DNA of 64,000 nt from Cunninghamia lanceolata (GCA_027924645.1 BSBN01001687.1:6076001-6140000), one strand, 5' to 3'. Shown: positions 23,132 to 33,680, counted from the stretch's first letter. A program made the numbers and translations. Notes: a model not told the origin generated them from the sequence alone.

Positions 23132-23946
23132 TGGTGATATCACAGTTAGGAAGGTCCACAAAGTGAACTATCTAAGGCATGCAGCTAGAGTAAAAACAAC
23201 AAAAATGACTCAAATATATAAAATGAATGTAGATTTAGTGACTCAGTATATTGTAGAAATTGAATACAAATTGGTCGGCAACATGCGGGCTTATAATTAG
23301 GGCTCCCATGCGTGATTACAGAACTTCAGTATATGTACAAGATATAGCTTTGAAGCTCCTTCACAAGAAACTCAAACTATCAACTATGAGCTAATGATCA
23401 ACAAAATGACTACTTTCCTAGGTATCTATTACATCAATATATATCATCTCTAGAACAATAGATTCCTCCACGTTGTCCAAGGAAGATCACAAACTCCAAT
23501 GAAGAGCTGTAACATGTGTACATGGATAGGTCAGACCTAAACATGAAGAACCCCTCCACAAATGGATGGGATGATGTGCAGATCTTAGGAAAGGTCAGCC
23601 ATAAACCAAAAAACATTGAATGATGTGTCATTTAACTCTGCAAGTCTTCTCCTTCAGTTGATTATTTGAGACTCTTAAGATGCTCTGTTCTGAGAAAATA
23701 GTTGATCTTTTGATAGAGACATCTTTCCGGTAACTATTCCAAGTGCTCCAAAAATTGGATATGATGTACATGAATGTGTCGAGATGCTAAGTCAAATGAA
23801 ACTGTGGCAGAATGTGGACCAAAATACAGAAACTGCTACTGACTAAACTGACTATACTGAACTAGAAAATGAAAAGAAGCAAACTGAAATGCAAATGTTT
23901 TTGATTGATGCAAGATTACTCTTGAACCAGGGATGCTCCTGCATCA
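23132..23946 (-). repeat. G-R 3' LTR
   Basis: About 815 bp, reading TGGTGATATCAC to CTCCTGCATCA on the plus strand. It pairs with 43720-44551, from which it differs at perhaps one base in eight by eye. Confidence 0.85.
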
Positions 23947-24410
23947 GACATCTGGGGTTGTTGAAAAAAGTGAGTCCCTCACTTTGTTGGGGCTAGAGGT
24001 AAACCAAGACGATTCACCTCTGCCTAAGTAATCCAAGATGAGTCTTCTTCTGGTCTACCTTTCCACTTCACAAGGTATTCTTTGTATTGTCTTCCTCTAG
24101 TGTTGTGTCCAACTCTGCTATCCAAGATGTCCTCAATCTACTCTGGTGCTTTCTATGGTAACTACTTCAAATCTTCTTCAATGTTGTCACTAAACTCTAC
24201 TTCATGATATTGATATAGGTCTACAATGTTGAAAATAGGTGATATACCCAATCTCTCTGGTAGCTCCACTTCATATGCATTTGCTGAATCCAACTTTATG
24301 AGTATCCTACATGGTCCAAACTGCTTCATCTTCAACTTGTTATATGTCCCAACTGGAAATCTTTCTTTTCTCAAGTACACCGTCACTTCATCTCCAACTA
24401 TGAATTCCTT
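23947..24410 (-). pseudogene. G-R integrase C-terminus and chromodomain
   Basis: On the minus strand the frame runs [18 protein letters not shown] (24410 downward), the GPY/F-like [11 protein letters not shown], and [22 protein letters not shown]. It then reaches a chromodomain core YKEYLVKWKGRPEEDSSW at about 24085-24030. The chromodomain targets integration toward marked chromatin in this group. The coding sequence is cut at 24410 by the CACTA end, exactly within the codons for YKEF as judged from the array copies. The 3' end lacks an evident polypurine tract but has a small hairpin (23970-23982). Confidence 0.8.
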
Positions 24411-24425
24411 CACTACAACAAATCC
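24411..24425 (+). repeat. CACTA terminal inverted repeat (one end)
   Basis: CACTACAACAAATCC is a close match to the CACTACAAGAAA-type ends of plant EnSpm elements. It lies at the exact border with G-R coding sequence. Confidence 0.75.
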
Positions 24426-24484
24426 CTGTGATTAGCTCCCTTTTTTGCTCCATTTTTTTCTTCCACCCACTGTTTTAATGTATT

Positions 24485-24720
24485 TTTCTCTAATTTTTTG
24501 AAAAAGTTGGCACTATTTATCGGGATGGTGCTATTTTTGGCATTTTTTGCACCGATCAGAACAAGTAGGCACTAAATTAGGTGCAAATTAGTGCATAAAT
24601 TAGCACCCAGATTAGTGCCTAAATTAGCACCTAGATTAGTGCCTAATTTAATGCCTAATTTAGTGCCTACTTTAGAGCCTAATTTAGCACCTAATTGAGA
24701 GCCTATTTGTTTTGATCTAG
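24485..24720. repeat. CACTA subterminal repeats (GCACC/AGTGCC motifs)
   Basis: Short words of the type TTAGTGCCTAA and TTAGCACCTA recur about a dozen times in both orientations, with variants GGTGC, AATGCC and AGAGCC. EnSpm elements carry such subterminal motifs as transposase-accessory binding sites. The assignment here rests on position and pattern. Confidence 0.65.
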
Positions 24721-25463
24721 CAGGGATTAAGGGTTAAGGGATTAGGCGTTAGGGTTTAAGGGATTAAGGGTCAAAAGATAAGGGATTTGGGGCTTAGGGG
24801 TTAGGTAGTTTAATGGTTAATGGCTTAGGGATTATGGTTGATATTATGTAATCTCTATATAAACTATGATAAAAAATAATAAAGGTATGAGTGGAAGGGT
24901 GTACCAAAACTCTACTGGTGTAACTTTTGATCATATGAATGAAATAGAACATCTTATTATCAAAGATTCTACATGACTATGTTATCATTCTGTGTTTTTC
25001 TTATGTTTTCCATACTTATTTCTTCTTATATTTGAATGAATATCAGTTATTGAGCCTCAATACTATGCTTATGTGAATGAATATGCTGATACAGTAAAGC
25101 ATTTACTGTGGATGTTTTCAATTACATGTTCAAAATTATGTTCAACATAAAAATGGAAACTATTTAAAAATAATAAAGTTAACAAAGTTGCTTATTTAAA
25201 TAATTGTGAGTTATGTGCATTAATATTTTTTAACTTTTGTGTCTTCACGAACATATGTTGATAGAAAATGAATGGAAGAAGCATCCAAGTAATCTTATTT
25301 TTTTCTACCAACAATTCATACCAAAGATTGAACAATTTAAGGATATTGTAATAAGTAATTTGTATCGACACAAATAATATTACTGAAGCATTTCAAAGTT
25401 TAGGCCATAAGAATCATCCTTTTTTAAACATGGATTACAAATAATTCTAAAAATTTAGAAGTC
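24721..25463. other. CACTA 3' non-coding region
   Basis: A tract of GATTAAGGGTTAGGG-like words (24725-24835) is followed by AT-rich sequence with no coding signal. It lies between the subterminal repeats and the stop of the transposase frame, so it is the 3' untranslated part of the element. Confidence 0.5.
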
Positions 25464-26690
25464 TTAGTCATTAACATTATTGTCTACTACAATGTCATCC
25501 AGTGTATCATTGTCAATGTTCATATGTTCTTTCAAGTATTTAATATTATCATTATCCTCATCTTGACCTGCATCATCTTCATCATGATTGAAAATTGACT
25601 GTAGACCATCTATATTGTTACAAGATGTATTTGGATCATCATTTTCTATACCATCCATATTGTTGTCTTCCATAACATCATCTAACTCTGGATTGTTGTC
25701 TTCTTGTGCCTGAACATAACCATCTTCAACATCATCATGGATGTCAATTTCTTCAATGTTCTCTAATCCTTCTCTCTCATTTTGTTGGCCATCATTTTTT
25801 TGCTCAGTATCCACTAATGCATCATAAAATACATACCTTAATCTTGTATCATAATGTATGACAAATATCCATTTCAGGTCCAAAATATCTTCATAGAAAA
25901 ATACTTGCACATGAATGACATACATATATTAGACGTATGTTATAACAACTTTATTGATTAATAAACACATGTATATATTTGCAATTAACTATGAATTAAT
26001 AGATTAATGATCACTACTGCTTCTTGTTTGAGTTAAAGAAATACCTGATCACAATGAATTGGTAGAACATAAGGCTCCTTATCCTCCAGTAGGAACCATG
26101 AGGAATCTATAGAAAACAATCCACTATGGGTATTATGTCTTCATGTCCTCTCAAATTCTTCAAACCATCTACACTTAAAAATACAACATTTAAAAGAGCG
26201 ATAATCCAACTCAATATTTTCTTGTATTTTCCCAATATATTGTAGATTCCCTTCAATTATATTCTTCTCTTTTGAGCTTGATTGACTGGATTGCTTGAAC
26301 TTAACCATGATGCCACAATTGAAGGATCATCTCTTTACATCTACACTTTCTACATGATAATGTCGACCATATGCCAACATTGCTGGATATTTCCTCACCT
26401 GTGAAAGACCATTTATTTCAATGAAAACAAATATAATGACAAATATTAAAATAGTTAATAGTGTCAAAACTGTAAGGAAACAACATTTTGTAAAATTCTA
26501 ATTGTACCTTTCTTTCACATCCTCTAGACATGTTAATTTCATCTTCTGTTATGTTTGAATCTATACCTGCATCTTCTATTTGATTTTGAATTTGTCCAGT
26601 AACCCATTCTAGTGTGCAATCTTTGCCCCATTCCCCAAGTAGATTAGTGGGAAGTGGAGTATTCCTTGGGTTTGATCTCTTAAACTATCT
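25464..26690 (-). pseudogene. CACTA TNP2-type transposase C-terminus with DUF4216
   Basis: The minus strand reads, from 26660 downward, TPLPTNLLGEWGKDC and EDEINMSRGCERK. A likely intron lies at about 26515-26402, then KFKQSSQSSSKEKN, QYIGKIQENIELDY and FKCCIFKCRWFEEFE. A second likely intron follows (about 26046-25911; its acceptor appears as CAA instead of CAG), then VFFYEDILDLKW. This order and the FKCRWF and VFFYEDxxxxKW motifs are those of the DUF4216 region at the end of EnSpm transposases. The tail is extremely acidic and Asn-rich (25800-25464). There are stops near 26310 and 26145. The transposase core is missing. Confidence 0.72.
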
Positions 26691-26691
26691 C

Positions 26692-27734
26692 TGTTGGGAA
26701 TTAAGGTGTCTCAACCTTGGTAATTCATTATGTTATTTCATTGTATTTATTTATTTATTGCCTATTGTGTAATTAGGATGCAAATCCTATGTTGTCATCT
26801 TGTGGGAGTTGGCACGGTGATGTGTCATCCTACATGGAAGATGACCACATGTAAATTTGTCCTCACATGAGGAGATAGGCATCCCACTTAGTGGTAGGAA
26901 TATGTTGCCATGTGTCAACATCTTGTATAGTGTGTAAGGGAAAATTGACTGAAACAGTCATGATAGATTCCTATGACAAATCTATGATGCGTAAGAGTCG
27001 TAAATGGAAGATTCTATGATAGGTGAAGACGTGTCGAGAAGCATCTTGAAAAAAGGCATCTTTGGACACCCCAAGAAGGGTTATGACATGTTGTAATAGA
27101 ATATGCTATTTATAGCCTGTGTATGATAGATTCTCTTATAGCTGTAAGATATGACAGTTATGACAGTTGTAAGTGTTATAAGAGTATCTGTCATTGCCCA
27201 ACTTGGGAATAGGTGACCTCTTTGGGATGGGGTGACTTGACAAGTGTTAGGAACATCTTACAATGTTGAACAAGTGTCCATAGGCATGGGTTTTGGGCCA
27301 TGAGGCCATGTTGGACGCCCATCCCAAGATAGAGCCATTTTTGCCTTGTATTTTCTTTATAAACAGGTGCTTTGGAGAGGAGATGTATTATGTGATTGAT
27401 AGGTACTATTATGCTGTCAGATTGTCTCCAGATATGAGTTTCAAAGACTCCTGAAAGAGAATTGGCTCTGTAACTGTATTGTAAACCTCATTGTTTTGAT
27501 AATACATTTGAGCTGTGTTTTGGAGTGTGGCATTTTTCACCCGTAAGGGTTTTCCCCACATATATCTTGTCTCTCTCTTCTTTTGTCTTACATTCTTATG
27601 TATGTGTTTGTTGCAATATCTTTGTTTTTGCATTAACAATGTTGTAACTGTAAAGATTAAAATGAATTTGCACTCATCTCTCCTCATTAGATTAGTGTAG
27701 GAAGCAATTTTTGCACACCTAGCTTCCTTTTAGT
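26692..27734 (+). repeat. copia 5' LTR, right border uncertain
   Basis: The start TGTTGGGAA is typical for the group, and transcription-like U3 and R sequence follows. The primer site at 27735 bounds it on the right, but the expected terminal CA is not adjacent. The nearest candidate is TTTTGCACA near 27716, so the right border may be up to 18 bases earlier. There is no second LTR to compare. Confidence 0.6.
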
Positions 27735-27746
27735 TAGTATCAGAGC
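27735..27746 (+). other. copia primer binding site
   Basis: TAGTATCAGAGC differs from the initiator-Met tRNA site TGGTATCAGAGC by one G-to-A change. Confidence 0.75.
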
Positions 27747-27851
27747 TTGATCACCTTTGGTCCTAGTTGTTGGGTAGGGGTTTTTTGAGGTAATATTAGG
27801 TTGAGTGGGAGCTTTGTGCAAAGAATTTTGTAATCTTGTTGCAGGAAAGAG

Positions 27852-28706
27852 ATGGCAAGTACATCCAGAAGATTAGAGGCGGAGAAATTCAATGGCACTA
27901 ATTTTGAGTTATGGAAACTTAAGATGGAAGACATGCTTGCTGATCATGACCTATGGGAAACTGTATCCGGTGTAAAACTAACTGCAATGGTACAAGAAGA
28001 TTGGGATCTCAAAGATCAGAAGGCTAAGGGTCTCATAAGACTTAGTCTAGCTGATTTTGTCCTGTTAAATGTCCATGAGGAGAAGAGAACAAAAAATCTT
28101 TGGAAGAAGTTGGGAGATGTTTATTAGGCCAAATCCCTAGTAAACAAACTTTTTCTGAGAAATAAGTTGTATTCTCTAAGGATGGAGGATGGAGGATCAG
28201 TTGCAGATCACCTGGATGCTTTCAACATGTTAGTTGCACAATTGACATCCGTTGGTGTTAAGATGGAGGAGGAGGATCGTTGTATGACCTTGCTTTGTTC
28301 TTTTCCAGATTCATTGGATCATCTTGTTATGTCTATTAGGAGCACCATATCCACATTCAAAATGGATGAAGTGGTATCTTTGCTGTTATCTGAAGAGATG
28401 CGAAGAAAGTCTTCTAAGGCAGCCAAAGAGGCTCTTGCAATTTGTGGAAGACCCAAAGAGAAAGGGAAAAAGAAGGACAAGAAAGATGAGAAGGGCAGAT
28501 CCAAATCCCGTGTGAGATCCAAATCCCCTAGAAAGTCCAAGGCTCTCTGTTGGAACTATGGAAAAACTAGACATTTCCTAAAGGAATGCAAGGAAGAAAA
28601 GAAAAAGAAGAAGAAGAATGTCCTAGATTCATATTCTGACAAATCACAAGATAATGGCAATGATTTCATCGCAGCCCTGGCCACCCATGCATTTGATGAT
28701 GTGTGA
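27852..28706 (+). pseudogene. copia gag
   Basis: The ATG at 27852 opens MASTSRRLEAEKFNGTNFEL and continues as a copia-type capsid (the NGTNFELWKLKMEDML and LWKKLGDVY segments). It is interrupted by TAG at about 28125, where Gln is expected, and reads on in frame as LYSLRMEDGGSVADHL. A Lys/Arg/Ser-rich region precedes a zinc knuckle whose second Cys is Tyr (CWNYGKTRHFLKEC, about 28550). The frame remains open to 28706 and through single stops into protease. Confidence 0.85.
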
Positions 28707-29290
28707 TTGATTGATTTTGGTGCATTATTCCACATGACCTTGCATCAAAGCTGGTTCATGAAATAGGAAGAGTTTGATGGTGGAAGAGTGTACCTGGGCG
28801 ATGATTCTCATTTGAAGATTGTTGGTCATGGAAGAGTCTCAATCTGATTCCCTGATGGACAAGTGAAGGGGATCACTGGGGTTATGCACATCCTAGGCTT
28901 GGCATGGAACTTGCTTTCTGTAAGTATGTTGAATGATGCAGGTGTGCAGGTTGTCTTTTTGAAGGATGAATGCAAGATGACTAGAGGATCTATGGTGCTT
29001 ACGAAGGGTACTCAGAGAGGTACTTTGTTTTAGTTGGAGGCATGCACTTCACAGTCCAATAGTTATTTTGACTTGAAGAAAAGAGCTGCAGTCACTTCAT
29101 CCCCACCATCTAAACAAGTAGTAAAGAAATATGTTGTAACACATTCTGATGGTAGTGCACATGCTTTGGAAGTTAAACTTCTTTCTGAAAAGACTATGTT
29201 ATGGCATTTGAGATGTGGTCACATTGGTGAGAAGGGTCTTAGAACCCTAAAAATAAAAACCTCATTGAGGGGTTAAATGATTGTAATCTT
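28707..29290 (+). pseudogene. copia protease and pre-integrase region
   Basis: The same frame as gag continues. The protease segment reads LIDFGALFHMT near 28710, where the active-site D-S/T-G has become D-F-G. The conserved LGLAWNLLSV follows at about 28900. The pre-integrase zinc part shows LWHLRCGHIGEKGL near 29200. Stops occur near 28704, 28764, 28845 and 29032. Confidence 0.8.
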
Positions 29291-30100
29291 GAGTTCAACT
29301 TTTGCAAACATTGTGTATATGGAAAGCAAAACCGTGTTCAATTTTACTCTAGTTCTCACAAGTCTTCTAGTGTATTGGATCTTATTCATTCTGATGTGTT
29401 TGGTCCTATTAATGTTTCTTCAATTTCTAAATCTATATATTTTGTATCTTTCATAGATGATTACAGTAGAAGGACATGGGTTTATTTTAACAGAAGCAAG
29501 ACTGAAGTCTTTAGTTGGTTTAAAGAGTTTAAAGCCTTTGCTGAAAATCAAACTAGTAAAAAGATTAAGTGTTTGAGAACTGATAACGGTGGTGAGTTTT
29601 GTTTGGTAGAGTTTGATAAGTTCTGTAACGAGAAAGGAATTGAAATACATAAGACAACTCCATATACCCCACAATAAAATGGAGTTGTAGAGAGGATGAA
29701 CAACAAACTGATGGAGAAGGCTAGGAGTATGCTTAGTGGAGCAAGCCTTAAACAAAATTTTTGGGGTGAAGCTGTAGCCACTGCTTGCTACCTGATAAAT
29801 AGGTCTCCTACATCAGCTCTTGTTGGTAAGACACTTATGGAGATGTGGTCTAGTAAGAAGCCTTCAGTTAGACATCTTTGTGTTTTTGGTTTGAGGCATA
29901 TACACATGTGCCTAGGGAGAAATGTTCTAAATTGGAGAACAAGTCTATTAAGTGCATTTTCATTGGCTATGGTGTCAGTGTGAAAGGATATAAGCTTTGG
30001 GATCCTTTGGCTGAAAAAGTGTTGTATAGAAGAAGTGTTATCTTCAGAGAGCTAACACCTTCTTCCATTGTTTTATAGCCAGAATAGATAGAAAAGAAAG
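29291..30100 (+). pseudogene. copia integrase
   Basis: After a frame change near 29280 the core integrase reads FCKHCVYGKQ, then LIHSDVFGPI with the first catalytic Asp, FIDDYSRRTWVYF, and LRTDNGGEF with the second Asp. After a TAA (29675 region, Gln expected) it reads NGVVERMNN with the catalytic Glu. A second frame change near 29880 leads into IKCIFIGYGVSVKGYKLWDP, the conserved C-terminal block. All three catalytic acids are still encoded. Confidence 0.85.
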
Positions 30101-30587
30101 AAGATGTGGTCCAGTTTCCTTCTACCCCTGAGAAGACTAAACCAACAAACCCTGTGAGACCTGATGATGAGGAGAGCTCTAGCAGCTCTGAAAGTTTAGA
30201 AGAAGCAAAACCTCAACCTCAGCCATTGAGGAGGTCTACACGAACAAGGAAGCAACCTGATAGGTTTGGTTATTCATTACTTGATTCTAGTTGTGCTTTT
30301 GCCTTACTTACTAAAACTAATGAGCCTAGAACTGTGACAGAAGCTATGGGCATGAAAGATTTAGGTTCCTGGAAGGAGGCTATGGAAGATGAAATGGCTT
30401 CTTTGGAAAAAAATAAAACATGGGACTTGGTGCCTTTGCCTGAAGGATGGAAACCTGTTGGATGTAAATGGGTGTTCAAGAAGAAATTTAGTACAAATGG
30501 TAGTGTTGAAAAGTACAAGGCTAGATTGGTTGCGAAGGGGTATTCATAAGTGGAGGGAATTGATTATGGTAAAATTTTCTCTCCTAT
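30101..30587 (+). pseudogene. copia linker and RT N-terminus, truncated
   Basis: An acidic, Ser-rich linker leads to RRSTRTRKQPDRFGY, the motif preceding copia RT. The RT start follows: WKEAMEDEMASLEKNKTWDL, CKWVFKKKF and YKARLVAKGYS. A TAA at 30547 interrupts it, and the sequence ends after EGIDYGKIFSPM. The copia RT catalytic motif lies further downstream in intact elements and is absent here. Confidence 0.85.
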
Positions 30588-31140
30588 GTCTTCCCAAGGT
30601 CTCCGGTACTGTCAAAGGTTTATACAATCTAGTATTCTAACTACTTCCTTTTGCAACTTGACATACTCTACAACTCTGCACAAATTTCCTAACATCCTTA
30701 TGTATCTGAGACCAAAAGTAATTTTCACTTACCAAAGCCACTATCTTATCAATGCCAAAATATCCTACCAATCCACCACTATGCTTCTCCTTGATCAAAT
30801 TATCTCTCATTGAACTCCTAGGTATGCACAATTGATTTCCTTTGAACAACATGTCCTCCTGAATGAAATAATCCAACCATTAACTCCTATCTATCACAAT
30901 AGGTTCCTTACATGCTTTCCAAGGTTCTACAAAATCAAGATTTTTCTCATACATGTTCTTCAATTCATCAAATCCCATCACTTCAACTCTCATCTCTATC
31001 AACAAGTTCCTTCTCCTACTCAATGCATCTATAACTTTGTTTGATTTTCCACTCCTATGATTCAATTCAAAAATGTAACTCTGCATGAACTCTACCCATC
31101 TCATGTGTCTCTGATTCAACTTTCTTTGACTGTTCAAATA
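30588..31140 (-). pseudogene. G-R integrase N-terminus (HHCC module and start of core)
   Basis: On the minus strand, after the RNase H linker HRSGKSNKVIDALSRR near 31060, the zinc-binding module reads KHSGGLVGYFG (about 30785) and [13 protein letters not shown] (about 30660). Translation stops at a TAG and continues NTRLYKPLTVPE up to about 30588, just before the core. The following ~250 codons, compared with array copies, are missing. They should connect to KEFIVGDEV at 24410. Confidence 0.82.
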
Positions 31141-31430
31141 CTGTAAAGCTTAATGATCTGTATACAACACAAACTCCTTAGGTAACAAGTAATATCTCCA
31201 CTTCTTCAAGGCTTGAATTATGGCATAAAACTCTTGATCATAAGCTAAATATCTTCTCCTTGCATCATTCAATTTCTCACTAAAATATGCTATAGGTCTA
31301 CCTTCTTGACTTAACACTGCTCCTATTGCATTCCCACTTGCGTCACAATCTACTTGAAATACCTTATTGAAATCTGATAATGCAAACATAGGTTGCTCTA
31401 TTACTTTCTACTTCAACAAATCAAAACATT
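31141..31430 (-). pseudogene. G-R RNase H
   Basis: The minus-strand frame 31389-31150 has [36 protein letters not shown] and FVLYTDH. The motif order matches Ty3/gypsy RNase H, and the first catalytic Asp region is intact. Confidence 0.85.
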
Positions 31431-32029
31431 TATCTGCTCCTAATGTCCACTTAAAGTCTTTTCTATCTCTTCTCATTGTCTCTGTCACCGGGTTACAAAC
31501 TGAACTAAAATTTCTGATGAACTTCTAGTAGAAACTAGCTAATCCATGAAATGATCTGACTTCTCCAATGCTCTCTAGTGTAGGTCATTCAACAATTGCT
31601 CTCACTTTCTCAGGGTCCATCTTCAATCCTTCTGCAGAAATCACAAATCCTAAGTATACTAACTCTTCCTTCATGAAACTACACTTCTTGATGTTTATCA
31701 GCAATTTCTCTTCTCTCAGTCTCTACAATACTTGTCTCAGGTGCCACAAATGTTCTTCTTTTGTCTTACTGAAAATCAGAATATCATCCAAATATACAAT
31801 AACAAACTTCCCCAAGAATTTCTTCAAAACTTCATTCATCAATCTCATGAAAGTACTCAGTGCATTTATCAATTCCAAAGGGATCACTAACCACTCATAC
31901 AATCCTTCATTTGTCTTAAAAGCAGTCTTCCATTCATCTCCTTCTATGATTCTGATCTGATGGGATCCACTCTTCAAATCTATCTTTGTAAAATATTTTG
32001 CTCCACTCAAACAATCCATGATATCATCC
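31431..32029 (-). pseudogene. G-R reverse transcriptase, C-terminal two thirds
   Basis: From 32029 downward the frame reads [18 protein letters not shown], then [17 protein letters not shown] and the catalytic [11 protein letters not shown], with YLDD encoded at 31793-31782. The thumb and connection follow to about 31430. The N-terminal third is at 41437-41947, separated by the E3 insertion. The equivalent of array [10 protein letters not shown] is changed to [10 protein letters not shown]. Confidence 0.85.
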
Positions 32030-32106
32030 TGTATACACCTAAAAATGACATGACTCTACTTAAATAAATATTTTAAATATTTATTTCATCTTCACAGTCC
32101 TCTATC

Positions 32107-32687
32107 AATAAATAAATAAATTTATTTATTTATTTGATTCACTTCCTCCCATTTAATTAAATAAATTCTGTTTATTTAATTAATTTCATCTACATTAACT
32201 TTATTCTTCTAAATAATTAAATAATTTCAATTATTTAATTAAAACATCCATTCTTCTAAGTAATTAAATAATTTTAATTATTTAATTAAATCTTTCATTC
32301 TTCCTAATTTAAATAAAATGCAAATTTATTTAAATTAAAATCCCCAAAAATAAAATATAATTAAATATTTTATTTATTCTTCCAAAATCATGTACAAATA
32401 AATTAAATAAATTTATTTATTTAATTTGCTTTCTTATCTTCCAAATCTTCTAAAAATAAATTAAATAAATTTATTTATTTAATTTGCTTTCTTATCTTCC
32501 AAATCTTCTAAAAATGAATTAAATAAATTTATTTATTTAATTTGTTTTCTTATCTTCTAAATTAAATAAAATTATTTATTTAATTTACTTTCTTATCTTC
32601 TAAATCTTCTAAAAATGAATTAAATAAATTTATTTATTTAATTTGTTTTCTTATCTTCTAAATTAAATAAATTTATTTATTTAATTC
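32107..32687. repeat. ladder of about twelve AT palindromes in the E3 5' LTR
   Basis: Near-perfect palindromes such as TTAAATAAATTTATTTATTTAA recur about every 45-60 bp. They are separated by pyrimidine-rich spacers like CTTTCTTATCTTCC. The first six have different stem sequences: for instance TAATTAAATAATT paired with AATTATTTAATTA, and TAATTTAAATAAA paired with TTTATTTAAATTA. The last six are near-copies of one unit. They lie upstream of the TATA box, in U3. Confidence 0.85.
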
Positions 32688-32962
32688 TTTTTCTTATCTT
32701 CAATATCTTCTAAAAATAAATTCCTCTTGTCATACAAAAGTAAAAGCTGAGTTAAAGCAACTTTAAAGCAACTTTGCTCTTTAATTAGAAAAATAAATTC
32801 TAATTTAAAGAAAATGAAAACTCATCAAGAAAGATTTTAACTCAACAAAGCTTCTTTTTGAATGACACATGTCTTTCTTCCATTTGTTGCACGTTCCTCA
32901 ACAATCCTCCTCCGTTGATTCATTCTTTTCTTCTCAACCATTGATCTTCCCTCACTCTCTTC

Positions 32963-32970
32963 TATAAATA
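32963..32970 (+). promoter_or_regulatory. E3 5' LTR TATA box
   Basis: TATAAATA sits in CTTCTATAAATATAACC, a good plant TATA context. The repeat copy in the 3' LTR (about 41056-41063) is conserved. Transcription would be expected to start about 30 bases downstream, which leaves U5 ending at CTCACA. Confidence 0.7.
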
Positions 32971-33343
32971 TAACCTTCTTCTCTTCATTTCAATATCTGG
33001 AGTTTGTGTAAACTTATGCTATAGGAATCTCAGCGCGCCTTTGGCACCCCCATTATATTTGAGCACTTCATAGCATCCTCCATTTTTGTATTTGAAGCTC
33101 ATCTTCAAATACCAAAGTATCCTAGCCATTCTTCATTTGTCATCTTCAAACAAGCAAGCAAGCAACAGCTTCTGAGGGCTTCACAATCAAGATCGAACGA
33201 AGATAGGCTAACTACAGAAGGCAAAAAGGTAAAAGGTGAAGGTATTGTCTATTCTTTATTTTAAATCTCTTTTATCTTTATTATTCTGTAGATGTTTGGG
33301 ATTATTTTTCATTGATTTGAATAACCAAATTTCCCCCTCACAT

Positions 33344-33364
33344 TTTGGCACCCACCGTGGGGCC
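33344..33364 (+). other. E3 primer-site-like sequence after the 5' LTR
   Basis: TTTGGCACCCACCGTGGGGC follows the LTR end within a base or two. It resembles the TGGCGCC(C)-type sequences that follow the 5' LTR of some plant Ty3/gypsy lineages, with a CG-to-CA change. The exact tRNA is not assigned. Confidence 0.55.
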
Positions 33365-33450
33365 CTTGCCCCTCTACTAATAAAAAAAAATCTGAGTTTT
33401 CTTGAAGACAGGTCCATACAGGTGACGAACAGGTTTCTGACAAAGCCAGT

Positions 33451-33680
33451 TTTGCGCATTCAGCTTCTGAAACAATGCATTTGCCTTCCAAAATGATGCA
33501 TCTGATGAAATGGCACATCTAACCTCCCAATTTGCACATTCACCTTGTCCTTTTGCACATCTACTATTTTTATACCTGTACCTCATTCTTTTGTGCATTT
33601 GATCTCTGTATTTGCGCTTTTGTTCAAAAAGCCGCACACTCCCTGTTTCTGTGCATTCAGGCAGCAGTGTTGCGCATCTG
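33451..33680. repeat. E3 leader cluster 1: ~20-nt-spaced TGCRCAT motifs
   Basis: Words of the type TTTTGCGCATTCAG, TTTGCACATTCACC and TTGCGCATCTGTC occur about eleven times in 230 bases, mostly 17-24 bases apart. Some copies are decayed (ATGCAT, GCGCTTTT, CGCACACT). No consistent reading frame links them. Confidence 0.7.

Larger units (their letters stand above)
24411..26691 (-). mobile_element. EnSpm/CACTA transposon, 3' part, inserted in G-R integrase
   Basis: The terminus CACTACAACAAATCC at 24411 abuts G-R coding sequence precisely (the gypsy words end GAATTCCTT). Subterminal short repeats follow (24485-24720). The minus strand encodes the C-terminal DUF4216 region of a TNP2-type transposase. 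The other terminus is not present: a copia element enters at 26692 and everything beyond was deleted. The usual 3-bp target duplication therefore cannot be verified; the left candidate is CTT. Confidence 0.75.
26692..30587 (+). mobile_element. Ty1/copia element, 3' half deleted, inserted in the CACTA
   Basis: A candidate 5' LTR starting TGTTGGGAATTAAGG at 26692 leads to a primer site, gag, protease, integrase and the first part of RT in canonical copia order (integrase before RT). The sequence stops at KIFSPM near 30587 and passes directly into minus-strand G-R integrase. The rest of RT, RNase H and the 3' LTR are gone. No target duplication can be checked because one flank is lost. Confidence 0.82.
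32030..33342 (+). repeat. E3 5' LTR
   Basis: It reads TGTATACACCTAAAAATGAC to TTTCCCCCTCACA. The first half is a ladder of AT palindromes. The second half holds a TATA box (32963) and the probable R/U5 region. The copy at 40124-41436 is nearly identical. Confidence 0.92.

Noticed and set aside
24725..24835. TTAGGG-like tract resembling plant telomere repeats
   Set aside because: Words are irregular (TTAAGGG, GATTAGG, TTTAAGGG) with no run of the plant TTTAGGG unit. It lies inside the CACTA 3' region.
32107..32687. CRISPR-like spaced repeats
   Set aside because: These are AT palindromes inside a plant LTR, spacers are near-copies of each other, and the context is eukaryotic retroelement DNA.
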